A DNA stretch of 64,000 bases from Mayfieldus sp038317345 (GTDB lineage: Bacteria > Actinomycetota > Thermoleophilia > Solirubrobacterales > 70-9), in NCBI GenBank assembly GCA_038317345.1, contig JBBQBH010000002.1, positions 45,729-109,728 on the forward strand, in the 5' to 3' direction. The position numbers were made by a program, and so were the translations under genes. Positions 60,243-64,000 of this stretch are shown piece after piece. The notes under the pieces were generated by a model. That model was not told the origin of the DNA. It searched no databases and saw only the letters and a list, made by a program, of their open reading frames with translations. Position 1 is the stretch's first letter. Every line of letters starts with the position of its first letter.

Positions 60243-60596
60243 ATGAGAGCCGACGATCCCAGCCCGGGTCGGATCCTGCTCTACCAATTCGGAGCTGTGG
60301 TGCTCCTGCTGGCTGCCGCTTTTGGAACGTTCGTCGCTTGGCTCGCTTGGGCGCTCGACGAGAACCCCACCGGTCGTAGTTGGGATGTGGCGCAACTCGT
60401 GATTGCCGTCGGCGGTCTTGCCTCGACGGTCGGGATGGTCAACTTTGCGTTCCAGCGTCGATGGCGCGCTGCCGCGATCGCCCTCGCAACCTCGGTGCTT
60501 CTATATGCGGTTTGGGCCGTTCTGTTCGATGCTGCGGTCCACGGCGGCTGGGGACGGCCCGGTTCCCTTCTAGCCTCAGCTCTTCTAGGGGGCTAG
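60243..60596 (+). CDS. Small membrane protein, unknown function
   Basis: 117 residues from ATG 60243 (MRADDPSPGRILLYQFGA). About four membrane segments: VVLLLAAAFGTFVAWLAWAL, VAQLVIAVGGLASTVGMVNF, AAAIALATSVLLYAVWAVLF and a weaker end. Lone plus-strand gene between ffh and ftsY; its stop overlaps the ftsY end by 12 bases in convergent fashion. An upstream TTG (60216) would lengthen it by nine residues. No family recognised. Confidence 0.65.
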   Translation: MRADDPSPGRILLYQFGAVVLLLAAAFGTFVAWLAWALDENPTGRSWDVAQLVIAVGGLASTVGMVNFAFQRRWRAAAIALATSVLLYAVWAVLFDAAVHGGWGRPGSLLASALLGG

Positions 60597-61586
60597 AAGT
60601 GCGCGAGCGAAATCGTTTGGGTCGAACGGGCGCAGGTCCTCGAGGCTCTCGCCGATCCCGATCAACTTCACCGGTGTCTCCAGTTCCCTCGCGATCGCCA
60701 GGGTGATGCCCCCCTTTGCAGTCCCGTCGAGCTTCGTCAGCACTATTCCTGAGATGTCGACCGCATCGGCGAAGGCCTGCGCCTGGCGCAGGCCGTTCTG
60801 ACCCGTCGTCGCGTCGATCGTGATCAGCGTCTCGTGCGGGGCGCCCTCGAGGCGCTTGCCGATCACCCGCCGCACCTTCGAGAGCTCGTCCATCAGGTTG
60901 CTCTGCGTCTGCAGGCGGCCGGCGGTGTCGACGATCACCACGTCCGCGCCGCGGGCCTGCGCCGCCTCGACCGCATCGAATGCGACCGCCCCCGGGTCCG
61001 AGCCGGGGGCCGAGCGGACGATCTGGGCGCCGGCGCGCTCCGCCCATTCGGCAAGCTGCTCGACCGCAGCCGCTCGGTAGGTGTCGGCGGCGGCGATGAT
61101 CACGTCGAGGTCCAGCTCGCGGGCGAGATGCCAGGCGACCTTGCCGATCGTCGTCGTCTTGCCGGTCCCGTTGACCCCGACCAACATCAGCACCGCCGGT
61201 TGCGCCGAGAGGTCGATGCGCGCGTCGCCGACCGCCGCCAGCTCGGCGACGATCTCGATCAGCCGCTCCTGCACCGCCGCGCCGTCGGCGGGCACCGAGC
61301 CCGACTCGACGTCGCGCTCCAGCCGCTCGACGACTTCGGCCGCCGTCGGGGCGCCGACGTCGGCGAGGATCAGCAGCTCCTCGAGACGCTCCCAGGTCTC
61401 GTCGTCGATGCGGTCGAAGATGCTGGCCGAGATCTCCTCGGCGAGTGCCTGTCGGCTGCGGGCGAGGCTCTGGCGCAAACGGCGAAACACGCCCTGTTGC
61501 TCCTCGGCCTCCGCGATGGCCTCGGCGCCAGGCTCGGGAACCTGACGCTCACCGAGGTCGAAGATGTCGTGCCAACTCACCGCCAT
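60585..61586 (-). CDS. ftsY: Signal recognition particle receptor FtsY
   Basis: Membrane-associated GTPase that receives the SRP-ribosome complex. 333 residues: short acidic A region (GAEAIAEAEEQQGVFRRL), N domain (RLRQSLARSRQALAEEI) and G domain with MLVGVNGTGKTTTIGKVA, AADTYRAAAVEQLAEWA, DTAGRLQTQSNLMDELSKV and TKLDGTAKGGITL. It begins 19 bases after smc ends, the usual smc-ftsY operon. Confidence 0.96.
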   Translation of the reverse strand: MAVSWHDIFDLGERQVPEPGAEAIAEAEEQQGVFRRLRQSLARSRQALAEEISASIFDRIDDETWERLEELLILADVGAPTAAEVVERLERDVESGSVPADGAAVQERLIEIVAELAAVGDARIDLSAQPAVLMLVGVNGTGKTTTIGKVAWHLARELDLDVIIAAADTYRAAAVEQLAEWAERAGAQIVRSAPGSDPGAVAFDAVEAAQARGADVVIVDTAGRLQTQSNLMDELSKVRRVIGKRLEGAPHETLITIDATTGQNGLRQAQAFADAVDISGIVLTKLDGTAKGGITLAIARELETPVKLIGIGESLEDLRPFDPNDFARALLAP

Positions 61587-61605
61587 CGCGGCAGGCTAGC
61601 GAGGG

Positions 61606-63948
61606 CTATGCCGCTTCGGCCTCGGCGGTCTCGGAGCCGGCGGGGATCTCCCCGTCCTCTTCCTCGGCCATCTGCGGCGGCATGCGGCGCGATACGACCT
61701 TGGACACGCCGTCGTTGCCCATGCTGACCCCGTAGAGGACGTCGGCCGCGTCCATGGTCCGTTTCTGGTGGGTGACGACCACGAACTGGGCGCGGTCCGA
61801 GAAGCGCCGCACGAGCTGCAGGAAGCGGTCGATGTTTGCGTCGTCGAGCGCCGCCTCGACCTCATCGAGGATGTAGAAGGGACAGGGTCGGGCGAGGAAG
61901 ACCGCGAACACGAATGCGATCGCGACCAGCGACTTCTCGCCGCCGGAAAGCAGCGAAAGTCGGCGGGTCGACTTGCCGGCCGGGGTGACCTCGATCTCGA
62001 CCCCGAGCTCGTTGCGTTGCTCGCCCTCCTCTTCACCTTCGTCGTCGCCCCCGTCCTCATCGGCGTCGGCGACCGGCCGCAGGCTGACGCGCCGCAGCCT
62101 GCCGCGCCCGCCGGGGAACAGATGCTCGACCATCTCCTCGAAGTTGCGCGCAGTCGCCTCGAAGGTCTCCTCGAAGGCTCGCTCGATCTCACGATCGATG
62201 TCGCGGATCAGCGCCGCCAGTTCGCCGATCGCCCGCTCGGCGTCCTCGCGCTGGGTCTTCAGCTCATCGACGTGCTCGCGAGCCTCCTCGTACTCGCGCT
62301 CGGCCAGCGGGTTCACCGGGCCGATCTGGGCGCGCCGCCGTTCCAGGCGCAGCAGCCGCCGGTCGATGTCCTCGCGCTCCTCGTCGCTCATCGGCTCGGT
62401 CGCCGGCTCGATCTCCTCGTCGAGCTTGGCGGCGATCTCGTTCAGCTCGCGCGCCGATTCCTCACGCCGATCACGCAGGTGCGCGGCCTCGATCTCGGCC
62501 TCGGTGAAGGCGTCGGAGGCAGTCTTCATCTCGGCCTGAAGCTCGTACTCGCGCTGCGAGCAAGCCCGCATCTCCTCGGCGATCGCGTCGCCATCGTCGC
62601 CGACGCCGGTGAGGCGCGCCTCGGCGGCCTCGACGCGGCCCCGGACCGCACCTGCAAGCTGCCCCAGCGCCGTCCGCACTGCCTTCACCTGGCCGAACAG
62701 ACCCTGCTGGGCGTATAGGCGGGCGCGCAGCTCCTCGCGACGGCGCTCGCCGAGCAGGCCCTCGGCGCGGCGCGCGTGGCGGGCGGCGCGCTCGGCTCCG
62801 CTTCTGACCGACGCCAGACCCGCGGCCCGCTGCTGCTCCGGGCCATCCGACCTGGCGTCGGCAAGGCCCTTCCCGGCTGCGGTCAGTCCTGCGTCGATCT
62901 CGGTCAGCTCGTCGGCGAGTCGGCGGTCGCGGTTGGGCTCGGCGGCCCCGCTGCCCACATCGAGCGTCAGCGGCTCCAGCTCGGCGCGCAGCCGCTCCAC
63001 CCGGGTCTCCAACTCGGTCTCGCGCTCGCCGAGCGAGGCGGACTGGATCGCGATCCGCTCCTGCTCGGCGCGCAGACCAGTCAGCACCCCCCAACTTCGG
63101 GTTCGCTCGCGATCGCGGGCCGCGAAGCGCTCTTCGGCCTTGCGGCGCTGCTCGCTTACCTTCGCCAGCTTCGCCTCAATCGCTTCTCGCGCCTCGCGTG
63201 CCTTCGCGGCCTTCGACTCGGCCGCCTCGAGGCCGAAGTCGCCGCCTCGCAGCTGTTCGGCGACCAACCGCGCACGCAGGCCCAATTCCTCGTGCTCGAT
63301 CCTGGCCCCCAGCTCCGCCGCCTGCGCCTGGCGCTTCAGCGGCCGCAGGCGGCTGCGCGCCTCGCGCTCGACGTCGAGCGCCCGATCGAGGTTCTCACGC
63401 GCCTTGTCCAGCTTCAGCTCGCCGCGGCGGCGGCGCTTGCGGTGCTTGCCCAGCCCCGCCGCCTCCTCGACCAGCAGACGGCGCTCGCGCGGCTTCGAGT
63501 GGATGATCGCCTCCACCCTGCCCTGGCTGATCACCGAGTGCATCTCGCGACCAAGGTTGGTGTCGGCCAGTGTCTCGACCACGTCGATGAGCCGGCAGCG
63601 GGCGCCGTTCATCCGGTAGCCACCGTCTCCGGAACGGTCGAGCCGGCGCTGGATGCAGATCTCGGAGAACTCGCTGGCGGCGCGGCCGTCGGAGTTGTCG
63701 ATCGCGACCTCGACCTCGGCGTAGCGGCGCCGCCCGACCCCATCGCCGCTGGAGATCACGTCCTGCATCGCCTGACCGCGAACGGCGGCGGGGCTCTGCT
63801 CGCCCAGCGCCCACAGCACCGCGTCGGTGATGTTGGACTTGCCAGACCCGTTCGGCCCAACGATCACGCTGACGCCCGGCGAGAAGCGCAATTTCGTGCG
63901 TTCGGGGAACGACTTGAACCCCTTCAGCGTGATCGATCTGAGGTACAT
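61606..63948 (-). CDS. smc: Chromosome segregation protein SMC, short form without visible hinge
   Basis: ATPase that compacts and segregates the chromosome. N-terminal half-head: ITLKGFKSFPERTKLRF, Walker A IVGPNGSGKSNITDAVLWAL and SQGRVEAIIHSKPRERR. C-terminal half-head: signature RLSLLSGGEKSLVAIAFVFA, Walker B CPFYILDEVEAALDDANIDR and VVTHQKRTMDAADVLYGV. Total 780 residues against about 1150-1200 for bacterial SMC. The 400 or so residues between the heads are charged coiled coil; I see none of the Gly-rich globular hinge (about 150 residues) through which SMC proteins dimerise. An acidic insert (DEDGGDDEGEEEGEQ) lies in the C-terminal head. The frame is unbroken. Overlaps nothing upstream; 52 bases remain to the window edge. 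Confidence 0.9.
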   Translation of the reverse strand: MYLRSITLKGFKSFPERTKLRFSPGVSVIVGPNGSGKSNITDAVLWALGEQSPAAVRGQAMQDVISSGDGVGRRRYAEVEVAIDNSDGRAASEFSEICIQRRLDRSGDGGYRMNGARCRLIDVVETLADTNLGREMHSVISQGRVEAIIHSKPRERRLLVEEAAGLGKHRKRRRRGELKLDKARENLDRALDVEREARSRLRPLKRQAQAAELGARIEHEELGLRARLVAEQLRGGDFGLEAAESKAAKAREAREAIEAKLAKVSEQRRKAEERFAARDRERTRSWGVLTGLRAEQERIAIQSASLGERETELETRVERLRAELEPLTLDVGSGAAEPNRDRRLADELTEIDAGLTAAGKGLADARSDGPEQQRAAGLASVRSGAERAARHARRAEGLLGERRREELRARLYAQQGLFGQVKAVRTALGQLAGAVRGRVEAAEARLTGVGDDGDAIAEEMRACSQREYELQAEMKTASDAFTEAEIEAAHLRDRREESARELNEIAAKLDEEIEPATEPMSDEEREDIDRRLLRLERRRAQIGPVNPLAEREYEEAREHVDELKTQREDAERAIGELAALIRDIDREIERAFEETFEATARNFEEMVEHLFPGGRGRLRRVSLRPVADADEDGGDDEGEEEGEQRNELGVEIEVTPAGKSTRRLSLLSGGEKSLVAIAFVFAVFLARPCPFYILDEVEAALDDANIDRFLQLVRRFSDRAQFVVVTHQKRTMDAADVLYGVSMGNDGVSKVVSRRMPPQMAEEEDGEIPAGSETAEAEAA

Positions 63949-64000
63949 GGCGGCTGGTCTGCGGTGCGTAGGCTCGCGGGCGGATCGGACGCGAAGCGGG

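Overview
The window is a GC-rich bacterial chromosome segment. Most genes lie on the minus strand in tightly coupled operons, with many GTG/TTG starts and 4-nt ATGA/GTGA overlaps. A WhiG/FliA-type sigma factor next to xerC, the rplS-lepB-rnhB/yraN-comM-dprA order, and tRNAs without encoded CCA suggest an actinobacterium, most likely a Thermoleophilia/Solirubrobacterales relative. The lineage is an inference; no 16S gene is present. No CRISPR array, insertion sequence, prophage or rRNA gene was seen.

Layout: 1-4.0 kb holds arginine genes (argC-argJ-argB-argD, argD cut by the window edge), directly behind 4.0-9.1 kb with rpmI-rplT-rRNA methyltransferase-pheS-pheT. At 9.1-19.1 kb an accessory block sits between rpmI and infC, which are normally adjacent. 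It contains a five-gene coupled operon (NAD-synthetase-like ligase, asparagine-synthetase-like amidotransferase, acyl carrier protein, acyl-AMP ligase, ATP-grasp ligase), two acyltransferase genes (one FemAB/BioF2-like, followed by a half-copy) and a secreted protein coupled to infC. At 19.1-25.2 kb lie infC, thrS, a large membrane protein, a frameshifted small membrane protein, tRNA-Val and an epimerase. The 25.2-31 kb part has secreted or surface genes (RTX/DUF11 protein, trypsin-like protease, polysaccharide deacetylase), two more tRNAs and a broken hexapeptide acyltransferase. The 31-41 kb part has VOC proteins, RNase H, an EF-G paralogue, the sigma factor, xerC, an L,D-transpeptidase and an epimerase-plsC pair. 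At 41-49 kb are a folate-type cycloligase, a hydrolase, a beta-propeller secreted protein, a drug-type ABC transporter and ilvD. The 49-64 kb part is housekeeping: thiD, dprA, comM, yraN, rnhB, lepB, rplS, trmD, khpA, rpsP, ffh, ftsY, smc. A short decay zone (53.3-55.0 kb) interrupts it.

Most notable: (1) four dispersed copies of a 113-121 nt hairpin element (called R1 here), each starting at or within a few bases of a stop codon and lying upstream of the next co-directional gene, with paired bases that change together; (2) a second 47-nt intercistronic repeat (R2) with two copies, each starting with the upstream stop codon; (3) the 9.1-17.0 kb ligase/amidotransferase/ACP operon, whose gene content resembles exopolysaccharide or exosortase-associated sets but has no exosortase in view; (4) an SMC protein of only 780 residues with both ATPase half-heads but no recognisable hinge; (5) several accessory genes with single-base lesions, while the housekeeping genes read cleanly.
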